A DNA stretch of 33,340 nucleotides from Alphaproteobacteria bacterium (GTDB taxonomy: Bacteria > Pseudomonadota > Alphaproteobacteria > Caulobacterales > Hyphomonadaceae), in contig JAAANZ010000045.1 in the NCBI GenBank assembly GCA_009909065.1, positions 1 to 33,340 on the forward strand. The letters are read 5' to 3'. The stretch's first letter is position 1, and the number at the start of each line of letters is the position of its first letter. A program made the translations under genes and the position numbers. The notes below the pieces were generated by a model that worked only from the letters and a program-made list of their open reading frames with translations, ran no database searches and was not told where the DNA came from. Positions 7,735 to 17,732 of this stretch are shown in pieces.

Positions 7735-9589
7735 TGCACAATTCTGGACCTATTTCTTCGTCGTCGTGACATTCGGGGCCTATATCGGAATCGCCATCTG
7801 GGCGAAGGCCGGTTCCACGGATGATTTCTATGTCGCCGGCCATGATGTTCACCCGACGGTCAACGGCATGGCCACCGCGGCCGACTGGATGTCGGCGGCC
7901 TCCTTCCTGTCCATGGCGGGCCTGATCGCCTTCCTGGGCTATGGCGGCTCTGTCTATCTGATGGGCTGGACCGGCGGCTTTGTCCTGCTGGCCCTTCTGC
8001 TGGCGCCATTCCTGCGCGAGTTCGGCAAGTTTACCGTGCCCGACTTTGTCGGCGACCGGTATTACTCGACAACCGCCCGCGTGATCGCGGTCATCTGCGC
8101 CCTGTTCGTGTCCTTCACCTATATTGCCGGGCAGATGAAAGGCGTCGGGGTGGCCTTCTCCGGTTTCCTCGGCACCTCCTTCGAGATGGGCATCATCGTC
8201 GGCATGATGATCGTTTTCGTTTATGCCGTCTGGGGCGGGATGAAGGGCGTGACCTACACTCAGGTGGCCCAGTATTGCGTTCTGATCTTCGCCTATACGG
8301 TGCCCGCCATCTTCATCTCGATGATCATCACCGGCAATCCCATCCCCCAGCTTGGCTTCATCTCCAATGTGAAGGGCGAGGACGTGGCGATGCTCGAGAA
8401 GCTGAACACGGTCGTGCGCGATCTCGGCTTTCTCGAATATACCGCGTCGAACAAGTCGATGATCGACGTGTTCTGCATCACCGGGGCCCTGATGTTCGGG
8501 ACCGCGGGTCTGCCGCATGTCATCATCCGGTTCTTCACCGTGTCGAGTGCATCTGCGGCCCGCGTGTCGGCGGGATGGGCGCTTGTCTTCATCGCCATCC
8601 TCTACACGACGGCCCCGGCGGTCTCGGCCTTTGCACGCCTGAACTTCGTCGATACCGTTCACCAGTCGACCTATATCTCGAGCGAGGTGGATTATAACAA
8701 TGATGGTGAGATCAATGCCGAAGACTACACCTTCCGCGCCGACCAGGTGAGAGAAGCGGGCGGAAAGCCCGTTCCGCCCTGGTTCAAGGAATGGGAAGTC
8801 ACCGGACTGCTCGGCCATAATGATGTCGATGGCGATGGCATCATCAACTATGCGCCCCTGCCTGATGAAAACGGCAGCATCGCCTATGCGCCGGGCATGA
8901 ACCAGCTTGCCGTCAAGACGGAAGTCGATCCGCTCGACCGGGACATCTTCGTGATCGCCAATCCGTCGATTGCGTCGCTTCCCGGCTGGGTGATCGGACT
9001 GGTGGTGGCCGGCGGGCTCGCTGCGGCCCTGTCGACGGCCGCCGGCCTGCTCATGGTGATCTCCTCGGCGATCAGCCACGATCTGTGCCGCCGGACGCTG
9101 TTCAAGGGCATGACCGACAAGCAGGAACTGCTCACCGCCAGGTTCTCCGCCGCCGGTGCGGTGGCTCTTGCCGGCCTGCTCGGCGTGTTCTCCACCCAGC
9201 TCGGCTTCGTGGCCCAGGTGGTGGCGTTCGCCTTCGGCCTGGCGGCCGCCTCGCTGTTCCCGATCATCTTCCTCGGCATCTTCTGGAAGCGGATGAACCG
9301 GGAAGGCGCGATTGCGAGCATGGTGTTCGGGCTGGTCTCGGTGTTCAGCTACATCTACTACTTCAAGTTCGGTGGCGGCACGCCGGACCAGTACCTGCTC
9401 GGCATCTCGCCGGAAGGCATCGGCTTTGCCTTCATGTGGCTCTCCGCGCTCGTGGGGATCGTGGTCTCGCTGGTGACGAGCGCGCCGCCCCAGTATATTC
9501 AGGACCTGGTGGAAGACATCCGTGTCCCCGGCACACGCACCGCCCATGGTGCGGCCGATGAGGGCATGGCTCCGCTGCCGGCTGAATAG
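7727..9589 (+). CDS. Sodium:solute symporter, acetate/short-chain carboxylate type (VC_2705 subfamily)
   Basis: This 620-residue SLC5-fold permease has about 13 membrane segments. Typical stretches are DDFYVAGHDVHPTVNGMATA, ADWMSAASFLSMAGLIAFLG, TYIAGQMKGVGVAFSG, LPHVIIRFFTV and AALSTAAGLLMVISSAISHD. It is a relative of the acetate permease ActP, in the subfamily paired with DUF4212. The central loop (residues about 310-400) carries two calcium-loop-like motifs: DYNNDGEINAED at 322-333 and DVDGDGIIN at 366-374. I chose the ATG at 7727 because GGAG at 7716-7719 is 7 bases away; the adjacent ATG at 7724 is also possible. The neighbours (CrbS-like kinase, acs) make acetate the likely substrate, by inference. 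Confidence 0.9.
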   Translation: MDSAQFWTYFFVVVTFGAYIGIAIWAKAGSTDDFYVAGHDVHPTVNGMATAADWMSAASFLSMAGLIAFLGYGGSVYLMGWTGGFVLLALLLAPFLREFGKFTVPDFVGDRYYSTTARVIAVICALFVSFTYIAGQMKGVGVAFSGFLGTSFEMGIIVGMMIVFVYAVWGGMKGVTYTQVAQYCVLIFAYTVPAIFISMIITGNPIPQLGFISNVKGEDVAMLEKLNTVVRDLGFLEYTASNKSMIDVFCITGALMFGTAGLPHVIIRFFTVSSASAARVSAGWALVFIAILYTTAPAVSAFARLNFVDTVHQSTYISSEVDYNNDGEINAEDYTFRADQVREAGGKPVPPWFKEWEVTGLLGHNDVDGDGIINYAPLPDENGSIAYAPGMNQLAVKTEVDPLDRDIFVIANPSIASLPGWVIGLVVAGGLAAALSTAAGLLMVISSAISHDLCRRTLFKGMTDKQELLTARFSAAGAVALAGLLGVFSTQLGFVAQVVAFAFGLAAASLFPIIFLGIFWKRMNREGAIASMVFGLVSVFSYIYYFKFGGGTPDQYLLGISPEGIGFAFMWLSALVGIVVSLVTSAPPQYIQDLVEDIRVPGTRTAHGAADEGMAPLPAE

Positions 9590-9616
9590 ACGGGCCACCG
9601 GCTCGGTTCAAAAGGG

Positions 9617-9646
9617 AAGGGCGGCCTTGTCCGGGGCCGCCCTTTT
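9617..9646 (+). terminator. Rho-independent terminator after the symporter
   Basis: AAGGGCGGCC (9617-9626), an 8-base loop, then GGCCGCCCTT (9635-9644) with a short TTTT run (9643-9646). The 10-base-pair, GC-rich stem lies 27 bases after the symporter stop. It separates the transporter operon from the kinase gene, although the short U-tail may allow read-through. Confidence 0.75.
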
Positions 9647-9728
9647 CGTGACTCCCGGGCTCCGGTGACTTGCATCATGGCCGGACGCGGGCCCACAATC
9701 GCGATGAACCAACAGGAGAGACCCGGCC

Positions 9729-12700
9729 ATGCCGCTTTGGCTGATCCTAACGGCAACAGCGCTCTATATGGCAGGCCTCTTCGCAATCGCCTGGCGCGGC
9801 GATGCGCGCGCCGAGGCGACGGGCAGAACCGTCTCGCCGCTGGTCTATACGCTTGCCCTCGCGGTGTATTGCACGTCCTGGACCTTTTACGGCGCGGTGG
9901 GCACGGCGGCGTCGAGCGGGTGGGACTATCTGCCGATCTATCTCGGCCCGGCACTCGTCTTCCTGATCTTTCCCAGCGTCATAAAGCGGATCGGTGACAT
10001 CGCCCAGCGCGAAAGCGTCACCTCTCTGTCGGATTTCCTGGCGGCGCGCTATGGCAAGAGCCGGCTCCTGGCGGCGACGGCCACGCTGGCCGCCGTGGCC
10101 GGCAGCCTTCCCTATATCGCATTGCAGCTGAAATCGGTCGGGATGAGTCTTGATGCGCTCAGCCTGAACAATTCGGCCGGCGGCGCGAGCGTCCTGCTGA
10201 CGGCCATTGCGCTTGCGCTTTTCGCCATCGCGTTCGGGGCGCGCCATCCCGACATGACGCGGCGCAATGCCGGCTTGATGCAGGTCCTGGCCTTCGAATC
10301 CGTCATCAAGCTGGCAGCCCTGCTCGCGGTCTGCATTCTTTCTCTGGCCATGGCCGGCGAGGCCCCGCCCGAGCGCTTGCGCGCCACCGAGGCGCAATTC
10401 GCAAGCCTCGGACCGCTCAGCAGTTTCCTGACCATCACGCTCCTGTCCATGGCGGCGGTGATCTGCCTGCCGAGACAGTTCCATGTGGCCGTGATCGAAC
10501 GCGGCCACCCGCGCGACCTGCGCCTGGCAAGCTGGCTCTTCCCGGCCTATATGGCCGTGACCTCTCTGGTTGTCCTGCCGATCACGCTCGCCGGGGCGAG
10601 CCTCCTGCCGGCCGGCACCTCTCCTGACCTGTTCGTGATTGCCCTGCCGCTGGCCCATGGCGAGAGCTGGCTGGCCCTTCTCGTCTTTCTGGGCGGGTTC
10701 TCCGCGGCGAGCGGCATGGTGATTGTCTCCTCGGTGGCCCTGTCGACCATGGTGACCAATGACCTGATCGTGCCCGCCCTGATGCGTTCGGGACGCATTT
10801 CGGATCTCGGCGCGCAGGCCGGCCGGCGGCTGGTGATGATCCGTCGCGCGGTGATCCTGGCCCTCCTGCTCCTGGCATATGGCTATTTCAGTGCGGCCGG
10901 CAGCTCCGAGGCGCTGGCCCAGATCGGGCTTCTGTCCTTTGCCGCTGCGATCCAGTTCGCCCCCTGCCTAATCAGTGCCGTCTACTGGCGGACAGGCCAC
11001 CGCAATGGCGCCTTGGCCGGGCTCATTACGGGCATGGCGATCTGGGCCTATTGCCTCTTCGTGCCGGCGCTTTTCGGGATTGACGCGCTGCGCTCGGCCG
11101 GCTTGGCCGGCCCGCTGGATCCCCACGGCCTGCTCGGCGTGGAACTGGCCGACCCGCTGACCCATGGCGTGGTCTGGAGCCTCCTGGCCAATACGCTGAT
11201 CTTTGTCATATTTTCGATCCGGGCCCGCGTGCGGCTGCGCGACCGTATCCAGGCGGCGGTTTTTACCAATCTCGACCATGATCGTGCCGGTGGTCGGTCG
11301 GGCCTGTCGGGCGGGGCGTCCGGGGCCACGCCGGACGGCCTGAAAGCGCTGGCCTCGCGCTTCCTCGCACCGGAAGCGGTGGATCTGGCCTTTGACAAGT
11401 TCGAGGCCGACACCGGCCTCGCGGCCAATGGCGACGCTCCGGCCGACTGGCGGCTCGTCCAGCGCACGGAAAGGTTGCTGGCCAGCGCGCTCGGCGCGTC
11501 CTCGGCACGCGTCGTGATGGCCTCGGCGCTTGCCGGCTCGGCGGTGGCGCTCGGGGATGTTCTGTCCATACTCGACCAGCAGACGCAGGCGCAGCGTTTC
11601 GACCGGCACATGCTCCAGTCGATGCTGGAAAATGTCAGCCAGGGCATTTCCGTGGTCGATCATGACCAGCGGCTGGTCGCCTGGAATTCGGCCTATGTGG
11701 AGCTTTTCAGCTATCCTGCCCAACTGATCCGGCTCGGCCGGCCGATTGCCGATCTCATTGCCCACAATATCGCACGCGGCTGGATCGAGGCGGATGATGA
11801 AACCGACGAGATCAATCGCAGGATCGCGCATATGAAGTCCGGATCGCCGCACAATTTTGAACGCCGCAATCCCGATGGCACCTGGCTGCGGATCGCCGGC
11901 TCTCCCATGCCTGGCGGCGGCTATGTCACCACTTTCACGGACATCACGGAGGACAAGCGGCGCGAGACAGCGCTCCTGGAACTCAATGAAAGCCTCGAAG
12001 CGCGTGTCGAGGCGCGCACCGAGGATCTGCGCCAGATGGCCGTCGATCTCGATGCGGCGCGCCGCGAAGCGGAAAAGGCCAATGCATCGAAGACCAGTTT
12101 CCTGGCCGCGGCGAGCCATGACCTCCTGCAGCCGCTGAATGCCGCGCGCTTGTTCCTCGGAGCCCTCTCAGACAAGGAGGCGGACGAGACACGCCGCGAA
12201 CTGATCTCGCGCACTGACCGGGCAATCGAATCGGCCGACCAGCTGCTCAAGGGGCTCCTGGATATTTCCCGGCTCGACCAGGGCGAGGTGACGGCCAAGC
12301 CCGATGTGCTGCCGGTCGGCCCGTTGCTCGAGGATCTGGTCGATGAAGCCCGGCCCATGGCCCGCCAGGTCGGCCTCGATATCCGGCTGGTGGCGACGAG
12401 CCTTTCGGTGAGGGCCGATCCCGATTTCCTGCAATCGATCCTGCGCAACTTCATTTCCAATGCGCGCCGCTATACCCAGTCCGGCGCGATACTGGTCGGT
12501 GCGCGCCGGCGCGGCGGGCGTGTGCGTATCGAAGTCTGGGATACCGGCCCCGGCATTCCCGCCGGACGGCAGGCAGCCGTGTTCGACGCCTTTCGCCGGT
12601 TCGAGGAGGCTGACAATGCCGGCACCCGCGGGGCCGGGCTGGGGCTCGCCATCGCCACGCGCCTGGCCCGTCTCATGGATGGCCGGGTCGGGGTGAAATC

Positions 12701-13199
12701 GCGGCCCGGCCACGGCAGCGTGTTCTGGCTGGATATCGAACGCGCCATGTCGCGCCATGAAACGGAGGCGCTGGGCGCGGAGGCCGCCAGCGTGGAGGTG
12801 CCGGCCGCCTTTTCCGGGCTGAGAGTGCTTTGCGTGGATGATGAGCGCGCCATTCTCGACGGGATGGATGCGGTGTTGCGGGCCTGGGGCTGCCAAAGCC
12901 GAATTGCCACCGACAAGGCCGCAGCGCTGGCCGAATATGAGGCATTCGGCCCCGACATTGTCCTGGTCGACCTTCGGCTTCAGGGCGACGAGACGGGTTT
13001 CGACATCGTCGATGAAATCCGCGCTCGCGATGGTCGGCGCGCCGCCTGTGCCCTGCTGACGGCCAGTGCTTCAGAGGACACCCATGCCGAGGCCGCCCGG
13101 CGGGGGATGGAGGTCCTGGCCAAGCCCGTCGACCCGGCCAGGCTGCGCACGCTTCTCGCCCGGCTGGCCGGCGCGCGCCCGGCTCAGGCCGCCGAGTAA
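9729..13199 (+). CDS. SLC5-domain hybrid sensor histidine kinase (CrbS/CbrA-like)
   Basis: This 1156-residue protein joins a transporter to a signalling kinase. Residues 1 to about 500 form a sodium:solute-symporter module of about 13 helices (VYCTSWTFYGAVGTAASSGW, ESVTSLSDFLAARYGKSR). A STAC-like linker follows at about 510-610, then a PAS domain (about 630-740, LENVSQGISVVDHDQRLVAW) and a coiled coil. The HisKA domain has the phosphorylated His at 797 (AAASHDLLQPLNAARLF). The ATPase domain carries NFISNARRY (about 906), DTGPGIP and GAGLGLAI. A receiver domain (about 1031-1150) has the phospho-acceptor Asp at 1081 (VLVDLRL). This order is that of CrbS, which controls acs with CrbR in Vibrio and Pseudomonas. 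The start has AGGAGAG upstream. Its end overlaps the regulator gene tail-to-tail by 16 bases. Confidence 0.93.
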   Translation: MPLWLILTATALYMAGLFAIAWRGDARAEATGRTVSPLVYTLALAVYCTSWTFYGAVGTAASSGWDYLPIYLGPALVFLIFPSVIKRIGDIAQRESVTSLSDFLAARYGKSRLLAATATLAAVAGSLPYIALQLKSVGMSLDALSLNNSAGGASVLLTAIALALFAIAFGARHPDMTRRNAGLMQVLAFESVIKLAALLAVCILSLAMAGEAPPERLRATEAQFASLGPLSSFLTITLLSMAAVICLPRQFHVAVIERGHPRDLRLASWLFPAYMAVTSLVVLPITLAGASLLPAGTSPDLFVIALPLAHGESWLALLVFLGGFSAASGMVIVSSVALSTMVTNDLIVPALMRSGRISDLGAQAGRRLVMIRRAVILALLLLAYGYFSAAGSSEALAQIGLLSFAAAIQFAPCLISAVYWRTGHRNGALAGLITGMAIWAYCLFVPALFGIDALRSAGLAGPLDPHGLLGVELADPLTHGVVWSLLANTLIFVIFSIRARVRLRDRIQAAVFTNLDHDRAGGRSGLSGGASGATPDGLKALASRFLAPEAVDLAFDKFEADTGLAANGDAPADWRLVQRTERLLASALGASSARVVMASALAGSAVALGDVLSILDQQTQAQRFDRHMLQSMLENVSQGISVVDHDQRLVAWNSAYVELFSYPAQLIRLGRPIADLIAHNIARGWIEADDETDEINRRIAHMKSGSPHNFERRNPDGTWLRIAGSPMPGGGYVTTFTDITEDKRRETALLELNESLEARVEARTEDLRQMAVDLDAARREAEKANASKTSFLAAASHDLLQPLNAARLFLGALSDKEADETRRELISRTDRAIESADQLLKGLLDISRLDQGEVTAKPDVLPVGPLLEDLVDEARPMARQVGLDIRLVATSLSVRADPDFLQSILRNFISNARRYTQSGAILVGARRRGGRVRIEVWDTGPGIPAGRQAAVFDAFRRFEEADNAGTRGAGLGLAIATRLARLMDGRVGVKSRPGHGSVFWLDIERAMSRHETEALGAEAASVEVPAAFSGLRVLCVDDERAILDGMDAVLRAWGCQSRIATDKAAALAEYEAFGPDIVLVDLRLQGDETGFDIVDEIRARDGRRAACALLTASASEDTHAEAARRGMEVLAKPVDPARLRTLLARLAGARPAQAAE

Positions 13200-13840
13200 T
13201 CGTCCACGGCGGTTGCCGATTTCAGCGTCAGCAGGGCCTGGGTGCGATTATTCACGCCGAGCTTGCGGAAAATCGCCGTCATGTGCGCTTTCACGGTCGC
13301 CTCGGATATGCCCATCTCGAAGGCGATCTGCTTGTTCAGGAGGCCCGCTGACAGCCCGTCGAGAACGCGGCGCTGGGCCGGTGTCAGGCTGGCGAGCTTT
13401 TCCGCCTCGTCGCCATCCCTTTCGTCGGGGGCACGGGCGGCCCCCTCGGGGAACCAGTCCCCGCCTGCAAGAATATCGGACAAGGCCTGGCTAAGCGCAG
13501 CAATATCCAGGCTCTTGGGCAGGTAGGCACGCGCGCCGAGGGTGCGCGCGCGCTGATACACCTCCTCTCCTTCGCTGGCCGAGACGATGGCCACGGCCAG
13601 CTCCGGCACGAGGGCATGAAGACGGACAATCCCGTCGAATCCGGACGCATCGGCGAGGTTGAGATCCAGCAAGAGGAGGTCAGGGCTGTGCTCGCAAACG
13701 CGGCTGAGCGCTTCTTCCAGCGTCCCGCAATGGCGCGTCACGGCTTGTTCGGCCGCCCGACCGATCGCCGTTTCCAGAGCATCGCGGAAAAGCGGATGGT
13801 CATCAACGATGAGAATATCGGGTGCGTGGACACCTGCCAT
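13184..13840 (-). CDS. LuxR/FixJ-type response regulator (CrbR-like)
   Basis: This 218-residue protein has an N-terminal receiver domain: the acidic pair in ILIVDDHPLFRDAL at D13-D14, the phospho-acceptor D59 in LLLLDLNLADASGF, and a conserved lysine in YLPKSLD. The C-terminal LuxR-type helix-turn-helix begins LTPAQRRVLDGLSAGLLNKQIA and continues FEMGISEATVKAHMTAIFRKLGVNNRTQAL. I place the start at the ATG at 13840, 7 bases after GGGAGG; a TTG 15 bases upstream is less likely. CrbR-type regulators activate acs and acetate transport genes when paired with CrbS-type kinases. The kinase is encoded next door in convergent orientation and overlaps by 16 bases, and the porin-acs operon lies divergently. 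The pairing is inferred from this context. Confidence 0.9.
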   Translation of the reverse strand: MAGVHAPDILIVDDHPLFRDALETAIGRAAEQAVTRHCGTLEEALSRVCEHSPDLLLLDLNLADASGFDGIVRLHALVPELAVAIVSASEGEEVYQRARTLGARAYLPKSLDIAALSQALSDILAGGDWFPEGAARAPDERDGDEAEKLASLTPAQRRVLDGLSAGLLNKQIAFEMGISEATVKAHMTAIFRKLGVNNRTQALLTLKSATAVDDYSAA

Positions 13841-13870
13841 TTTCGGCCCTCCCAAGCCGGTATGCGCGAC

Positions 13871-13899
13871 CTGACGTCTTTCTGTATTGCTTTTATAAT
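13871..13899 (+). promoter_or_regulatory. Sigma70-like promoter for the porin-acs operon
   Basis: CTGACG at 13871-13876, 17 bases, then TATAAT at 13894-13899, a perfect -10 hexamer. It points towards the porin and predicts a start near 13906 and a leader of about 145 bases. It sits in the 211-base region divergent from the response regulator, within a locally AT-rich stretch. An activator would be expected upstream of it, yet the candidate operators at 13954-14011 lie downstream, so a second promoter is possible. Confidence 0.6.
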
Positions 13900-13953
13900 C
13901 TGCAGTTTACGCAAGTCTGCGCCGATGTCGACCCGGCGCGGCGACTTCCCCTC

Positions 13954-14011
13954 GACCAAGGTCTGAAAGACCAATGGCTAATGGCGCCGATGGCCTGCCT
14001 CTCCCAAGGTC
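13954..14011 (+). promoter_or_regulatory. Cluster of GACCAA / CCAAGGTC motifs in the porin leader
   Basis: GACCAAGGTC at 13954-13963, GACCAA again at 13969-13974, 15 bases on, and CCAAGGTC at 14004-14011. GGTCT-GAA-AGACC at 13960-13972 is also a perfect 5-base inverted repeat. A near-identical GACCAAAGTC precedes the DUF4212-symporter operon. The repetition suggests protein binding, possibly by the neighbouring CrbR-like regulator. The position downstream of the best promoter is a difficulty. Confidence 0.35.
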
Positions 14012-14051
14012 ACTCTCGTCAAGAAAAGGCTGATCCCGGGGAGGAAAAGGG

Positions 14052-15350
14052 ATGTCAAACAGGTTTCGCATGGCCCTCATGGCCGGTGCCACGTCGCTCA
14101 TTGCATTCAGTGCCAGTGCCCAGCAGGGCGACCTGGAACGCCGCGTCGCCGAGCTGGAGGCCGCGTTGGCCGCGGTCAAGGCGGAACTCGCCGCCGAGAA
14201 GGCCGAGACGGATGCCGACCTCGTGCGCATCGAGGATGCCGCGCGCGCCATTGAGGCGGATCGCCCGGTCACGTCCGCGAACGGATTCCGCGTCGGCGAG
14301 ACGACTTTCAAGCTGTCGGGATTCATTGACGCCGATGCCCATGTGTCGAGCTACAGCGATGGCGGCCCCATCGCATCGGGGTCCATCGCGCGCGATTTCT
14401 ATATTCCGAGCGCGACCCCCATCGGCGGGGAGGAAACCACCCAGACGGACCTGACGGCCGAGGCGACCCGTTTCGCGCTGACCGCGCAGCGCCCGGCCGG
14501 CGACGAAAAGATTACCGGTTATCTCGAGCTCGATTTCCTCGGCTCCGCGCAGGGCAATGAGTTGGTGTCCAGTTCCTTCAGCCCGCGCCTGCGCCGCGCT
14601 TATGTCGATTATAATGGCTGGCGTGTCGGCCAGGAATGGTCGACCTTCCAGAACACGTCGGCCATCCCTGAAAGCGCGAGCTTCCTGGCCCTGTCCGACG
14701 GCATGGTCTTCGTGCGCCAGGCCCAGATCCGCTACACGAATGGCCCCTGGCAATTCGCCCTCGAGAACCCGAACACGACCAGCCTGAATTTCGGCGCCGT
14801 GGATGAGAACCTGCTGCCCGACCTTGTCGGGCGCTACAACCATACCGGCGATTTCGGCAATGTCTCCTTTGCGGCCATTGCCCGCCAGCTGCGCACGGAG
14901 AACCAGGTTCTCGACGAGGAGGTCTTCGGCTGGGGCCTCAGCGCGGCCGGGCGCATCAAGGTCGGCGCGAAAGACGATATCCGCTTCAACCTGACCGGCG
15001 GCGAGGGGCTCGGGCGTTATATCGGGCTGGCCGCCAGCCGTGCGACGGCCATTGACCCCGACGGCAGCCTCGAAGCCATTCCGAGCTATGGCGGCCTCGT
15101 TGCCTGGCGCCACCCCTTTGGCGAGACGGCGCGTTTCAATCTCGGCTATTCCGGCCTCTGGGTCGACAATCCCGACTATCTCGGCGAGGGCGTGAACAAG
15201 TCGGTGCAGAGCGCCTATGGCGCGGTGCTCTGGAATGTCGCGCCGAAGGTGACGCTGGGCACCGAGCTGATGTATGGAATGCGTGAGCTTGAGAGCGGGG
15301 CGGACGGATCGATCGCCCGGTTCACATTCTCGACCAAATACGCATTCTAG
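14052..15350 (+). CDS. DcaP-like trimeric outer-membrane porin
   Basis: This 432-residue protein has a signal peptide ([23 protein letters not shown]) followed by a short coiled coil ([20 protein letters not shown]), the N-terminal periplasmic segment typical of DcaP-type porins. The barrel begins at about residue 80 with [14 protein letters not shown], contains [19 protein letters not shown], and ends TFSTKYAF with the terminal aromatic expected of outer-membrane barrels. DcaP relatives pass small negatively charged compounds such as dicarboxylates. It precedes acs by only 28 bases, so it is very probably co-transcribed with it. This suggests uptake of acetate or related carboxylates, by inference. 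A GGGGAGGAAA ribosome binding site (14038-14047) precedes the ATG. Confidence 0.87.
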   Translation: MSNRFRMALMAGATSLIAFSASAQQGDLERRVAELEAALAAVKAELAAEKAETDADLVRIEDAARAIEADRPVTSANGFRVGETTFKLSGFIDADAHVSSYSDGGPIASGSIARDFYIPSATPIGGEETTQTDLTAEATRFALTAQRPAGDEKITGYLELDFLGSAQGNELVSSSFSPRLRRAYVDYNGWRVGQEWSTFQNTSAIPESASFLALSDGMVFVRQAQIRYTNGPWQFALENPNTTSLNFGAVDENLLPDLVGRYNHTGDFGNVSFAAIARQLRTENQVLDEEVFGWGLSAAGRIKVGAKDDIRFNLTGGEGLGRYIGLAASRATAIDPDGSLEAIPSYGGLVAWRHPFGETARFNLGYSGLWVDNPDYLGEGVNKSVQSAYGAVLWNVAPKVTLGTELMYGMRELESGADGSIARFTFSTKYAF

Positions 15351-15378
15351 TCGTAACACCTATTGGAGGAGGCGTTTC

Positions 15379-17328
<1,950 letters not shown>

Positions 17329-17364
17329 CAGTCTCGAGACGAAGGTTCCTCCCGGAACCCAACT

Positions 17365-17406
17365 CCGGCGCGGCTCCTCCCGAAACCGGGCCGCGCCGGC
17401 TTTTTT
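17365..17406 (+). terminator. Strong rho-independent terminator after acs
   Basis: CCGGCGCGGC (17365-17374) pairs with GCCGCGCCGG (17390-17399) over ten bases, with a 15-base loop. A run of six T (17401-17406) follows after one base. It lies 36 bases after the acs stop and closes the porin-acs operon. Confidence 0.9.
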
Positions 17407-17494
17407 CGGCGCCAGCCCCGCTCGTCATGGTTTAGCAGGCGGCTGAAGAAACGACCCTTCGGCCATCCATTGGTTCGGGCAGTCGTGCGAATCT

Positions 17495-17608
17495 CCATCC
17501 TTCGAGACGCGCTTCGCGCTCCTCAGGATGAGGTGAGTGCATTGTTTCGAAGACTTAAAATCCTCATCCTGAGGAGCGATCCGTCCGGGATCGCGTCTCG
17601 AAGGATGG
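17495..17608. repeat. Inverted pair of alphaproteobacterial-type palindromic repeats
   Basis: Unit 1 (17495-17533) begins CCATCCTTCGAGACGC and ends CTCCTCAGGATGAGG around a small GCGC-TTC-GCGC hairpin. Unit 2 (17562-17608) is its reverse complement at both ends (CCTCATCCTGAGGAG ... GAGACGC-complement ... AAGGATGG) but has a different, longer centre (GCGATCC-GTC-CGGGATCGC). The 28-base spacer is 17534-17561. Together they can fold into one long stem or two separate hairpins. The CATCCTTCGAGACGC / CCTCAGGATGAG form is a well-known dispersed repeat in many alphaproteobacteria. The rest of the 404-base gap between acs and the MATE gene (17407-17494 and 17609-17732) shows nothing I can name. Confidence 0.8.
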
Positions 17609-17732
17609 CGGCGCGATCATGCTTTCAGGTTCGCAAGACCCAATTGCAGGAGTTTTTCAGCAGCCTGTTAGGGCGGAACCTGCCCTGGCCGCCCGCCTGC
17701 ATGGATGCTGGCCAAAAGGCGGGCTGACCCCT

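Noticed and set aside
7712-9598. Very long open frame on the minus strand opposite the symporter
   Set aside because: It is antisense to a clear symporter gene. High GC with strong third-position bias leaves such mirror frames open; the translation is rich in H, R, D and G without any domain.
14055-15359. Minus-strand open frame opposite the porin
   Set aside because: Covers the porin almost exactly in antisense, and its composition is that of a GC-bias shadow.
17495-17608. Repeat pair as a CRISPR array or insertion-sequence end
   Set aside because: There are only two units, in inverted rather than direct orientation, with no spacer pattern, transposase or target duplication.
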